Positions 25,257 through 33,151 of a stretch of DNA of 40,156 nt are shown here, one piece after another; the stretch's first letter is position 1, and each line of letters opens with the position of its first letter. Made by a program: the position numbers and the translations under genes. A model generated the notes under the pieces. It was not told where the DNA came from. It worked only from the letters and a program-made list of their open reading frames with translations, and ran no database searches. The DNA lies in assembly GCA_022730455.1 (NCBI GenBank), contig DZDI01000011.1:1-40156 (forward strand), in the 5' to 3' direction. The stretch is from Phycisphaera mikurensis. GTDB taxonomy: Bacteria; Planctomycetota; Phycisphaerae; WQYP01.

Positions 25257-26117
25257 CTATCGACGCTGATAAATCCGGACATAATTCACCTCAAAATAGC
25301 CGGGAAATTTAGTGCGGGTTGGACTCAGGGCCTCGCCGCCAACGGCCAAGTTTAAGATCATGTACACAGGTTGATGAAAGGGGTTGAAGTTATCAAATCG
25401 GGGATCAAGCGTGTGCGACAAGTCAACATGATTGTAAAGATGCCCGTCAAGGTACAGGCGGATGAAAGTCGGTTCCCAGTGCATTACCCAGAGATGAAAC
25501 TGACGGGCCCAATGCGGTTCGTGCAGGGAGGCAACCTGTGTAAATTTGCGCTTCCAATGCGACGATCCGTTGGCATTTTGCCACGCCACGTTGGCATTGA
25601 TGTGGCCCTGGTAGTATTCCATGATGTCGATTTCACCGCACGCCGGCCAAGGCTTGGACACACCGAGCGTCCACCATGCAGGCCAAAGCCCTTGGCGAAT
25701 GTCGATCCGACCGCGCATGGCAAAGATACCGTATTTCCAAGAGTGCTTTCCACGCGTTGTCAGGGATGCGGATGTGTATTGGGCATATTTTCGACTGTAC
25801 CGCCAGTCGGTGCTGCCCAGTTGATAATGCGGGTTGCGAACCGTTTGGCGCCGAGCCTCGATGATGAGTCGACCGTTCCTGCACCTGGCATTTTGTGGTT
25901 GATACCATTGGAGTTCACGGTTTCTGATAAACCCATGTTCGTATCCCCACTGGCGAGGATCAGGCGGCCCATCTTTTGAAAATTCATCATGCCACACAAG
26001 GTCATAACCCTTGGGGATTTGGACCGCCAATTTATTGCCGTCCACAGCGCGTAAATCAGCCGCCCCAGACAGGGTGGCTAAGGCGACTCCATGATTGAAC
26101 CTGCGGCGGGTGAGCAT
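25257..26117 (-). CDS. Tat-exported glycoside hydrolase family 16
   Basis: About 286 residues: an endo-acting beta-glucanase or beta-galactanase of family GH16. The twin-arginine leader (LTRRRFNHGVALATLSG) suggests Tat export. The catalytic ExDxxE motif is ACGEIDIMEYYQ, and family stretches include YDLVWHDEFSKDG at the start, GLWPAWWTLG, and FNPFHQPVYMILNLAVGG near the end. The jelly-roll domain ends with the typical FEVNYVRIYQ strand, so no carbohydrate-binding module is attached. The start at 26117 has GGAG seven bases upstream and is preferred over one 12 codons earlier. MITE 2 lies just upstream, and glycogen synthase is divergent. Beta-1,3-glucan is one possible substrate. Confidence 0.92.
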   Translation of the reverse strand: MLTRRRFNHGVALATLSGAADLRAVDGNKLAVQIPKGYDLVWHDEFSKDGPPDPRQWGYEHGFIRNRELQWYQPQNARCRNGRLIIEARRQTVRNPHYQLGSTDWRYSRKYAQYTSASLTTRGKHSWKYGIFAMRGRIDIRQGLWPAWWTLGVSKPWPACGEIDIMEYYQGHINANVAWQNANGSSHWKRKFTQVASLHEPHWARQFHLWVMHWEPTFIRLYLDGHLYNHVDLSHTLDPRFDNFNPFHQPVYMILNLAVGGEALSPTRTKFPGYFEVNYVRIYQRR

Positions 26118-26611
26118 CAACCAACTCCATTTCCAGTTTGCACCCCTTTGCATCCCGTTATGCCATGCCTAAGAACCTGTCCATGTAATGGCAAGGCAGC
26201 GATGTGCCGGAAACGCTCCGGATACAAGGCGTCGGGCCGGCGGCGGCTCTGGTGAAGATGAGTCCGAGGACGCCGCAGACGGGGTGTTTGCGGCACACAC
26301 CCTCCGGGGCGGCACGGCTTTCGCCCGGCCTCTGCGGCGCGGCTACCTCGGCGTATCATCTTCGTTAGATACGCCATCGTCGCCGCTTCTTGATGCCCGC
26401 CAAAATCCATGCCGTCGCTGCCTTGCTATTACATGGACAGGCTCCTATACCCTTGATGCAATATGATACCGAACCGCTCCATTCAATGCATTACCAGCGT
26501 GGAAGGCCGGGCAGTCGCAGGCGACCCAAATACCTGTTAAACTATCGGGCGCAAAAAACGCTGGGGTGGAAGCAATGCGACGAATCACAATTTGTTAATG
26601 AGGGGCTAGCC
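26118..26611. other. Divergent intergenic region carrying MITE 2
   Basis: About 494 bp between the starts of the GH16 gene (minus) and the glycogen synthase gene (plus). More than half is the 278 bp miniature element at 26170-26447. The reading frame upstream of the glycogen synthase start continues into the element but lacks a ribosome site there. Promoters for one or both genes may therefore lie within or be displaced by the insertion. Confidence 0.6.
26170..26447. mobile_element. Miniature inverted-repeat transposable element (MITE 2)
   Basis: A 278 bp element flanked by TA (26170-26171 and 26446-26447). The terminal repeats share a 27 bp core beginning CCTGTCCATGTAAT inward (26176-26202 and complement of 26415-26441) with one mismatch; a few more mismatches lie outside it. 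There is no transposase gene. An internal 8 bp stem GGCGTATC/GATACGCC (26350-26375) could form a hairpin. The stretch 26269-26293 (minus strand) is 22/25 identical to 15718-15742 of MITE 1, although the terminal repeats differ. Confidence 0.83.
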
Positions 26612-28708
26612 ATGCCGACGGATAAGGATAAATCGGGTCCAGCGACAGAAAACTCTACCGATGGCCAAGTTGACACGAATCCGATAAAAGCCAAAAAGAG
26701 ATTGAAGCGGCCTTCACGAAAGCCCTCTGGATTTGAACCCCCGACCACCAATGGAACAGGACCCGGATCAGGTCCAACCACAAAGCTGTCGCCTAAACAC
26801 CGTGGTACCAGCACTACGGAAACGCATCGGTCATTTGATCCGCTTCCGGCGCACTTGAAAGAAGCGCTGGAAAAACTCGCCGCTGTGCCCCCGCCGCAGG
26901 ACGCCAGTGCCGATGGCTCCGCCGACGGCCCCTTGCTTTTTGAACTGGCGTGGGAGGTATGCTGGCAACTCGGTGGCATCTATACGGTAATCCGCACCAA
27001 GGCGGCAACCATAGTCAATGCTTGGCAAAAGCGATACTGCCTGATTGGACCGTACAACGCCGACACCGCTGCAATCGAATTTGAACCGGCTGCCGCCCCA
27101 CCCGTCATAGCTCACACCATTAATCGCCTCGCCCAATCCGGTATTAAGGCCTACTACGGCTACTGGCTTATCAGCGGTCGCCCGCAGGTGATTTTACTGG
27201 ATTTTCGTGCGGCATTTCATCGGCTGGGCGAATTCAAGCACATGCTCTGGGCGGATCACCGGGTTGAATCACCGCCCGCCGACGGCGATGTGGATAATGT
27301 GATTGCATTCGGTTTTCTCGTGGGCATGTTTTTTGAGGCGTTGACGAGTGTTTGCGGCACGCAGCGGCCCATTATTGCCCATTTCCACGAATGGATGAGC
27401 GGGCTGGGTTTAATGCGAATTAAATACCTGCAGTTACCCATAGCGACGGTATTCACCACTCACGCCACGCTTCTGGGGCGGTATTTATGCACGGACAACC
27501 CGGACTTTTATTCCAAAATCGATTCCATCAATCCTGACCATGCCGCAGGACATTACAACATATACGCCCGTTACTGCATTGAACGGGGTGCGGCCAATCT
27601 GGCGGATATATTTACAACTGTGTCAGATGTGACGGCCATGGAGGCCGAAAAGCTTCTGGGCCGGCGGCCGGATGTCGTCACACCCAATGGCCTTAATATA
27701 AATAAATTTTCATTTGTGCATGAATTTCAAAACCTCCACAAACAATACAAGGAAGCAATTCACCAATTTGTGGCGGGGCATTTTTTCCCTTCCTACACCT
27801 TTGATCTGGACCGCACCATTTATCTGTTCACGGCCGGACGATATGAATACACCAATAAAGGCATCAATTTATTCATTGAATCGCTGGCGCGACTGAATCA
27901 TTGGCTACGGAGCGCCAATGTGCCGACGACGGTGGTCGCCTTTATCGTAACGCGTGCCAACTTCCGCAGCATGAATGTAGAGGTATTAAAAAACCAGGCG
28001 CTCTTCGACGATCTGGGCGAGGCGTGTAAACGCGTGTCGGACCACATGGGCCGCCGGTTGTTTCATCATATCAGCATGGGACGCATACCCGATTCCAGCG
28101 ATTTAATCGATGATGAGGATATGGCCCGGCTTAAACGCAGCATGCACGCCTGGCGGAATTCGCGCCAGCCGTCGATTGTCACCCACGATCTGTGGGATGA
28201 CGCCAATGATCCCATCCTGCAGCAACTACGTCACTGTCGCCTTTTTAACAGCCGGGAGGATCCCGTAAAAGTGGTGTTTCATCCGGACTTTCTCTCGGCT
28301 ACCTCACCCCTTATTCGCCTGGACTATGACCAGTTCGTCCGTGGATGCCATATGGGCGTGTTCCCCAGTTACTACGAGCCGTGGGGTTATACGCCCATGG
28401 AGTGCGTCGCCAGTGGCGTAACGGCCGTAACCAGTGATCTGGCGGGCTTTGGGAGTTATGTCATGCGCAACATTGCGGACCCGGCCAATCAGGGATTGTT
28501 TGTCGTGGAACGCCGCAGCCGCGACTTCAACGCCGCAGCCAATCAGTTGACGGAAATATTATTTAATTATGCCATCAAGGAAAGACGCGGACGAATTGAG
28601 CTGCGCAACCGCGTTGAGCGGTTAAGTGAATATTTTGACTGGACCCATTTGATTGCGCATTATTCCCATGCTTATCGGATGGCCCTCAGGGGAAAAGCGG
28701 CCATCTGA
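26612..28708 (+). CDS. Glycogen synthase, eukaryote-type GT3 family
   Basis: About 698 residues. GT3 enzymes elongate glycogen using UDP-glucose, unlike the ADP-glucose GT5 enzyme GlgA of most bacteria. Family features are FELAWEVCWQLGGIYTVIRT at the start of the catalytic core, IIAHFHEWMSGLGLM, FTTHATLLGRYL, FTAGRYEYTNKGINLFIESL and the C-terminal PSYYEPWGYTPMEC that contains the catalytic glutamate region. The first ~110 residues are Thr/Ser/Pro/Lys-rich and probably disordered, not part of GT3. The ATG at 26612 has GAGGGG about seven bases upstream; the longer frame from 26390 begins inside MITE 2 and is rejected. The eukaryotic arginine-cluster regulation is not evident. GH79 follows 45 bp later. 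Confidence 0.92.
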   Translation: MPTDKDKSGPATENSTDGQVDTNPIKAKKRLKRPSRKPSGFEPPTTNGTGPGSGPTTKLSPKHRGTSTTETHRSFDPLPAHLKEALEKLAAVPPPQDASADGSADGPLLFELAWEVCWQLGGIYTVIRTKAATIVNAWQKRYCLIGPYNADTAAIEFEPAAAPPVIAHTINRLAQSGIKAYYGYWLISGRPQVILLDFRAAFHRLGEFKHMLWADHRVESPPADGDVDNVIAFGFLVGMFFEALTSVCGTQRPIIAHFHEWMSGLGLMRIKYLQLPIATVFTTHATLLGRYLCTDNPDFYSKIDSINPDHAAGHYNIYARYCIERGAANLADIFTTVSDVTAMEAEKLLGRRPDVVTPNGLNINKFSFVHEFQNLHKQYKEAIHQFVAGHFFPSYTFDLDRTIYLFTAGRYEYTNKGINLFIESLARLNHWLRSANVPTTVVAFIVTRANFRSMNVEVLKNQALFDDLGEACKRVSDHMGRRLFHHISMGRIPDSSDLIDDEDMARLKRSMHAWRNSRQPSIVTHDLWDDANDPILQQLRHCRLFNSREDPVKVVFHPDFLSATSPLIRLDYDQFVRGCHMGVFPSYYEPWGYTPMECVASGVTAVTSDLAGFGSYVMRNIADPANQGLFVVERRSRDFNAAANQLTEILFNYAIKERRGRIELRNRVERLSEYFDWTHLIAHYSHAYRMALRGKAAI

Positions 28709-28753
28709 TGAGGCGGTGTTCAGGACTCGGCGGTTTAATAGAAGGACTTACTC

Positions 28754-30262
28754 TTGAAATTACGTAACCCTCAACTCATTGTGTCCGCAGCGGCAGCCAT
28801 TATGCTCATTGGTGAGGCCAGCCCTATGGCTCTGGCCGCTGGCCCGCATCCGGCAAACGGCCTTATTAATATATCTGCCAGCGTTTTACTTAAGCCTGCA
28901 GGCCGACCTGTCCCCGGCATGTTTATGGGGTATTCCATTGAATGGGGGCTCATCGGGAGGATGCTGGACCATCGCCACGGGCGATTTGTGGCGATGGCCA
29001 GATCGATCAAAGGGTTGGAGCATTTCACAGGTCCCATGCTGCTGCGGATCGGAGGTAATTCGGAAGATGAAGCGGCTTATGATCTCCCCTCCGACGGTCA
29101 CCTGCCGAAGTTTGTTCATATTAATATCACCCGGCGGACGCTTGTGCGTATGCGGGCACTCGCCAAGGCGACGGGCTGCCAGTATGTGATCGGTCTGAAT
29201 TTGGGCGTCAATCGACCGGCACTGGCCGTGCGATTGGTCAAGGCTGCAGACAACGACATAGGCCGCCGCCACATTGCTGCGTTTGAAATCGGCAATGAAC
29301 CCGATTTTTTCAAACGTTTTGGCCGTTTGTGGAAGCACAACCAGTACGCAATGTACCTGCGGCGCTGGACGCGCTATTACCACGCCATTACGCCATATCT
29401 CAGCCGCACGATCAAGATTGAAGGGCCGGCGTTCGGCGGTCAAGGGTGGATGGGCCAGTTGCCAGATTACCTCCGTCGAGAGCATACCCGCCTGAATATC
29501 GTGTCACTGCACCGCTATCCTCTTGGAGCACCGATTACCAATCGACACTCGCCGATATTTACAAGCATTACTAATTTGCTTAAGCGGGGTTCCGCCAGCC
29601 AATTCGCCGATGAGATGCACTCTGTGGTGCAGATGGCGGCCCCCTGGCATCTGCCAGTACGATTTGGCGAAATGAACTCGGCATGGGGTGGTGGCAAGGA
29701 AGGTGTTAGCAATACCTTCGCATCGACCCTGTGGGCGACGACAACACTGCTGGGCATCGCCCGAGTTGGCGGTGCGGGTGTAAATCTGCATATGTCGCAG
29801 GGAATTGACCAATTTCCCGGTTGGTATGGACCGTTGCGATTAGGGCCCGGCGGGAGCCTGCATAGAATGCCGGAGTATTATGGCATGCTGGCAGCCGCCG
29901 ATGTGATACAGCGCGGCGCCCGACCAGTGCGTATCACCTTGCACACCACCTTGAACGTAAGCGCCTACGCCTTTGAGAGTCCTCACAAGATGCTCCGTGT
30001 CGCGATTATTAACCGCACACCGTCCACACATCTGCTGATTCACCTCGCTCTGCCGGATCGGCTGAAGCTGCTCCGTATCTATCGGATTACTGCCCCCAGC
30101 CTCCGTGCCACAACGGGAGTAAAAATCATAGGCTATCGGCAAAATGGCCCGGCATATGGACGCATGATGCATACGAGTTTGCGGCGACTGCACATCGCGG
30201 CGAACGGCCGGGTATTATCAAGCCCTGCAAGCTCGATTGTCATCCATGATTTTCACTGGTGA
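28754..30262 (+). CDS. Secreted GH79-type beta-glucuronidase/heparanase-like enzyme
   Basis: A 502-residue protein with a cleavable signal peptide (LIVSAAAAIMLIGEASPMALA). The body matches the GH79 clan-A barrel: LLRIGGNSEDEAAYDL, then FEIGNEPDFF with Glu182 as likely acid/base, then RFGEMNSAWGGG with Glu306 as likely nucleophile. A C-terminal beta-sandwich follows, ending in SSIVIHDFHW. Such enzymes remove glucuronic acid from arabinogalactan proteins, heparan-like or other acidic glycans; the substrate here is not known. The start is TTG at 28754, supported by AGAAGGA seven bases upstream. It is 45 bp after glycogen synthase, so co-transcription is possible. Confidence 0.87.
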   Translation: MKLRNPQLIVSAAAAIMLIGEASPMALAAGPHPANGLINISASVLLKPAGRPVPGMFMGYSIEWGLIGRMLDHRHGRFVAMARSIKGLEHFTGPMLLRIGGNSEDEAAYDLPSDGHLPKFVHINITRRTLVRMRALAKATGCQYVIGLNLGVNRPALAVRLVKAADNDIGRRHIAAFEIGNEPDFFKRFGRLWKHNQYAMYLRRWTRYYHAITPYLSRTIKIEGPAFGGQGWMGQLPDYLRREHTRLNIVSLHRYPLGAPITNRHSPIFTSITNLLKRGSASQFADEMHSVVQMAAPWHLPVRFGEMNSAWGGGKEGVSNTFASTLWATTTLLGIARVGGAGVNLHMSQGIDQFPGWYGPLRLGPGGSLHRMPEYYGMLAAADVIQRGARPVRITLHTTLNVSAYAFESPHKMLRVAIINRTPSTHLLIHLALPDRLKLLRIYRITAPSLRATTGVKIIGYRQNGPAYGRMMHTSLRRLHIAANGRVLSSPASSIVIHDFHW

Positions 30263-30510
30263 GGGGCCGCGAATCGTGTCCATTCGAGCACATCCATGGG
30301 ATATCCGCTGAGCCGCTGAAAGTCTTATCACCGGCTTTGGCCTAGTGCCTTGGAATTCCATCATTTTGGCTCTACTGTGGCGCACGGTGTCGTGCTGATC
30401 AAAAAACACTGCCATGTTCACATTCGGGTCACGCCGTCGTTTTGACGCTGTCCACCACTTCTGATAGCATTCCAATAACTTAATATTGGTGAGCAGCCAT
30501 CTAATTAACC

Positions 30511-32871
30511 ATGGGTCAGGGGAACACTTGGCAATATAAAATGGAAGCTCCACACTCCGAACCACATAACGGCGATGACACAACATCGGAGACTGATCAA
30601 GGTCTTCCTACCGCCCTGGATTTCGCCTTGCCGGACATCGATGCTGTGTCGCACGGCTATGAACGCACACTGCTTAATGCTCTGCTGTTTTTATTGATTC
30701 CAACTTCAGTACTCGTGGCACTGATCATCGGTTTGGTATGGGGTCTGTTCGCCATGCTGGCGAATTTTTCCCACACGCCCAATGCGTGCTTCTGGGGCGC
30801 CATCATGGATGCCACCGTGCTGCTGTTTTTGCTCAAGCCGCTGTTTCTGCGTCCAGAGAAAACGACTACTGATACTGGCTGCGACCGATACATCGGTCGC
30901 GACGATGAACCATTGTTGTACGCATATGTTGACAAGCTATGTCAACGTATCGGTGCACCGACACCCGACACCATTGTCCTAAGCCTGGATGCCACTGTCA
31001 GTGCCCGAATAACTTCTCTCACCCGCGATAGATTGGAATTAACACTGGGACTGCCGCTGATGTCGGTCTTTCCGCAGCAGGTTCTCATTGCCATTCTCAT
31101 CCATGAACTGGGTCGTTTCCAACGGCGTAGCACCATGTGTTTGTCGAGCATATATTTTTACATCCATCGATTCCTCCATCGCAGCCTCTATCAAAGGGAT
31201 GCTATCGACCGCTTTTTCCAGAACCTGCGGAATATTCGTAATATTTATTTCATGCCAGCCAACCTTGTTATTTCCGTTGTCACTGAATCGATGCGTGGCG
31301 TGAGTTGGTTGCTTTTGGTGGGCGGAATATCGATAACCTGTCGTGCGGACAGGGAGATGGAACTGGATGCCGATCGCTTCGCTGCTCGGCTCGCTGGTCG
31401 AGATGAGATGACCAAAGCCCTCGAAGCACTTCACTTTGCAGCCATCGGGGTCAATCTCGCGATGCGTGATGTGAACGCGTCAATGCAGGAGCGAGCTTTA
31501 CCCGATGATATGGTGAGGTTGGCCGTTGCCGACGCCCTGTCAATGATTCGCTACAAGGATGAAATATTTGCGAAACTGCAAGGTGAAGAAACTCACTGGG
31601 ATTCAAGTCATCCCTGTTTCACGGACCGCATAAATAACATCGCCGATATTGAAAATACCGGCACGTTGCACGCGGACACGCCCAGCACAGAGTTAATACG
31701 GGACTTTAGTGCGGTCTGCCAGACGCTTTCACGTCAGTATTACAGTCATCAATTGGGCGATTTAAGAAAACGTATCGCGATGGTGAGTTCGCAAAAACTT
31801 GCGGCGCACCGCATCCACTCTCGGCAGGGTAGATTTCAGGTGCAATGCTATTTCCGCACCGGAGTTGGAATCAACCGGCGCATACTTCCGATACCACGGT
31901 TGCTGATGCGGGCAAATGATGCCAATAGCGCAATTAGACAACTCAAAGACATACGAGCCAAAATAGTGGCCATGTATGAAAGTTTGGATATTCAAAGCGG
32001 GTCGGAACTTGAGGCGCAAGCGCAGACGCGTACTGTCATACGCGGATATATCACCGCGTTGGAGCAGCTCATGACCATGGTCTGGAGCGTACACCGCCAC
32101 GCCAATCTCAGAAGTATCCGCAATTGGCGGAAGCGCCTGATAAGGCAGGCGGGCAGGCTTGAAAAGCGAATTGCCACGCTTTCAGATACGATTGATACCC
32201 TTGACGCCCTATCACGCAAGCGACTTTGTCTGGTTATCTCGCTGTTGCATACACCGACTCCCATGGCAGCCGATACGGATGTATCGCACCTGCAACGTTG
32301 TGTGGCAAGCATCGCCCGGCAGGCAGAGGCTATGGATAAAGTAACAGGCTTGGCGGTGCAGATGCGGGAGTGTACGACCAGACTCGACATTTTTTGTCGT
32401 GAATACTCACCGGTAGTCACCCGAACACTTGCGGAACCGATTCATATGACGGCCAACACCTTGGCTTCCCATCTCGAAGAGTTCTCCAGAGAATTCAGTC
32501 TGCGGGCGGAATTGGTCAAGATAGCCGAGACGCAGGCAACCATTGGGCGAATATTCCCTACAGCGGTGACCGATCCAAACAATCTGGGGGAATTGCGACG
32601 CTGCGCCATGGCGGCAATAGCCTATTTAAATCCAATCGTCGACGAACTGCAGGCCAGAACAGCCGTGTTGGCCCAGGCAGTCGAAACGGCTTTGGGGTTG
32701 ACCGTTTTGCCTGAACCATTGCGATCAACTGCGGAACGAAGGGCAGAGATTCAGAAAGATCGCCTCAGAACGGGTCAAAGGTATTGGATTACTAATGGTA
32801 TTCGAGCGGCAGGCGGATTGGCTGCCATCGTCTTCATCATCCTTTTTTTATTTCAGGCCATGGCAAAGTAA
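30511..32871 (+). CDS. M48-like membrane peptidase homologue with HELGR instead of HELGH
   Basis: A 786-residue membrane protein. An acidic N-terminus precedes two transmembrane segments (ALLFLLIPTSVLVALIIGLV and FWGAIMDATVLLFLLKPLFL), then an M48-type domain with LIAILIHELGRFQRRS where HExxH is expected. His198 and Glu199 remain but the second histidine is Arg202, codon CGT, one transition from CAT. The downstream glutamate motif REMELDADRFAARLAG is kept. A third hydrophobic stretch (VISVVTESMRGVSWLLLVGG) lies between. The last ~400 residues are helical and coiled, ending in a C-terminal transmembrane helix (GLAAIVFIILFLFQAMA). With one zinc ligand lost it may be inactive or use another metal site. 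The start is uncertain; an ATG lies 10 codons later. Confidence 0.75.
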   Translation: MGQGNTWQYKMEAPHSEPHNGDDTTSETDQGLPTALDFALPDIDAVSHGYERTLLNALLFLLIPTSVLVALIIGLVWGLFAMLANFSHTPNACFWGAIMDATVLLFLLKPLFLRPEKTTTDTGCDRYIGRDDEPLLYAYVDKLCQRIGAPTPDTIVLSLDATVSARITSLTRDRLELTLGLPLMSVFPQQVLIAILIHELGRFQRRSTMCLSSIYFYIHRFLHRSLYQRDAIDRFFQNLRNIRNIYFMPANLVISVVTESMRGVSWLLLVGGISITCRADREMELDADRFAARLAGRDEMTKALEALHFAAIGVNLAMRDVNASMQERALPDDMVRLAVADALSMIRYKDEIFAKLQGEETHWDSSHPCFTDRINNIADIENTGTLHADTPSTELIRDFSAVCQTLSRQYYSHQLGDLRKRIAMVSSQKLAAHRIHSRQGRFQVQCYFRTGVGINRRILPIPRLLMRANDANSAIRQLKDIRAKIVAMYESLDIQSGSELEAQAQTRTVIRGYITALEQLMTMVWSVHRHANLRSIRNWRKRLIRQAGRLEKRIATLSDTIDTLDALSRKRLCLVISLLHTPTPMAADTDVSHLQRCVASIARQAEAMDKVTGLAVQMRECTTRLDIFCREYSPVVTRTLAEPIHMTANTLASHLEEFSREFSLRAELVKIAETQATIGRIFPTAVTDPNNLGELRRCAMAAIAYLNPIVDELQARTAVLAQAVETALGLTVLPEPLRSTAERRAEIQKDRLRTGQRYWITNGIRAAGGLAAIVFIILFLFQAMAK

Positions 32872-32991
32872 CCGCAGCGATGTATTGATCGGTTCGGAAA
32901 CAGGGATGTATCTCACGTCGATGGCTTTGGCACCTTACCGGGCAAATTTGGTTTGGCTTGGCGCGGCGGCACACACAGCAGCAGTCAGTAA

Positions 32992-33062
32992 CTCGGGGGC
33001 CTGGATTCGAACCAGGACAAGCAGAACCAAAATCTGCTGTGCTACCGTTACACCACCCCCGA
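32992..33062 (-). tRNA. trnQ: tRNA-Gln (anticodon TTG)
   Basis: On the minus strand the 71 bases fold as a complete cloverleaf. The acceptor stem is TCGGGGG / CCCCCGA, perfectly paired. The D arm is GTGTAACGGTAGCAC, the anticodon stem is GCAGA/TCTGC with loop TTTTGGT (anticodon TTG), and the T arm is CCTGG-TTCGAAT-CCAGG. The variable loop is four bases. The discriminator base is G, and the next bases (TTA) show that CCA is not encoded. It stands in the gap between the M48-like gene and the apiosidase-like gene; no second tRNA was seen there. Confidence 0.95.
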
Positions 33063-33151
33063 AGAAGGCTGAGCAGAGCGGGAAATTATAGCCTCTGGTG
33101 GCGTGTCTTGCACAGGGGCTGACGCTTCCATCCGCCGTGGCCGGCGAAGAC

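Noticed and set aside
26390-26611. Longer N-terminus for glycogen synthase
   Set aside because: It starts inside MITE 2 without a ribosome site; a good GAGGGG precedes the ATG at 26612.
30330-30370. Possible third MITE end (TAGTGCC...) before the M48-like gene
   Set aside because: No inverted partner sequence was found within the neighbouring few hundred bases.
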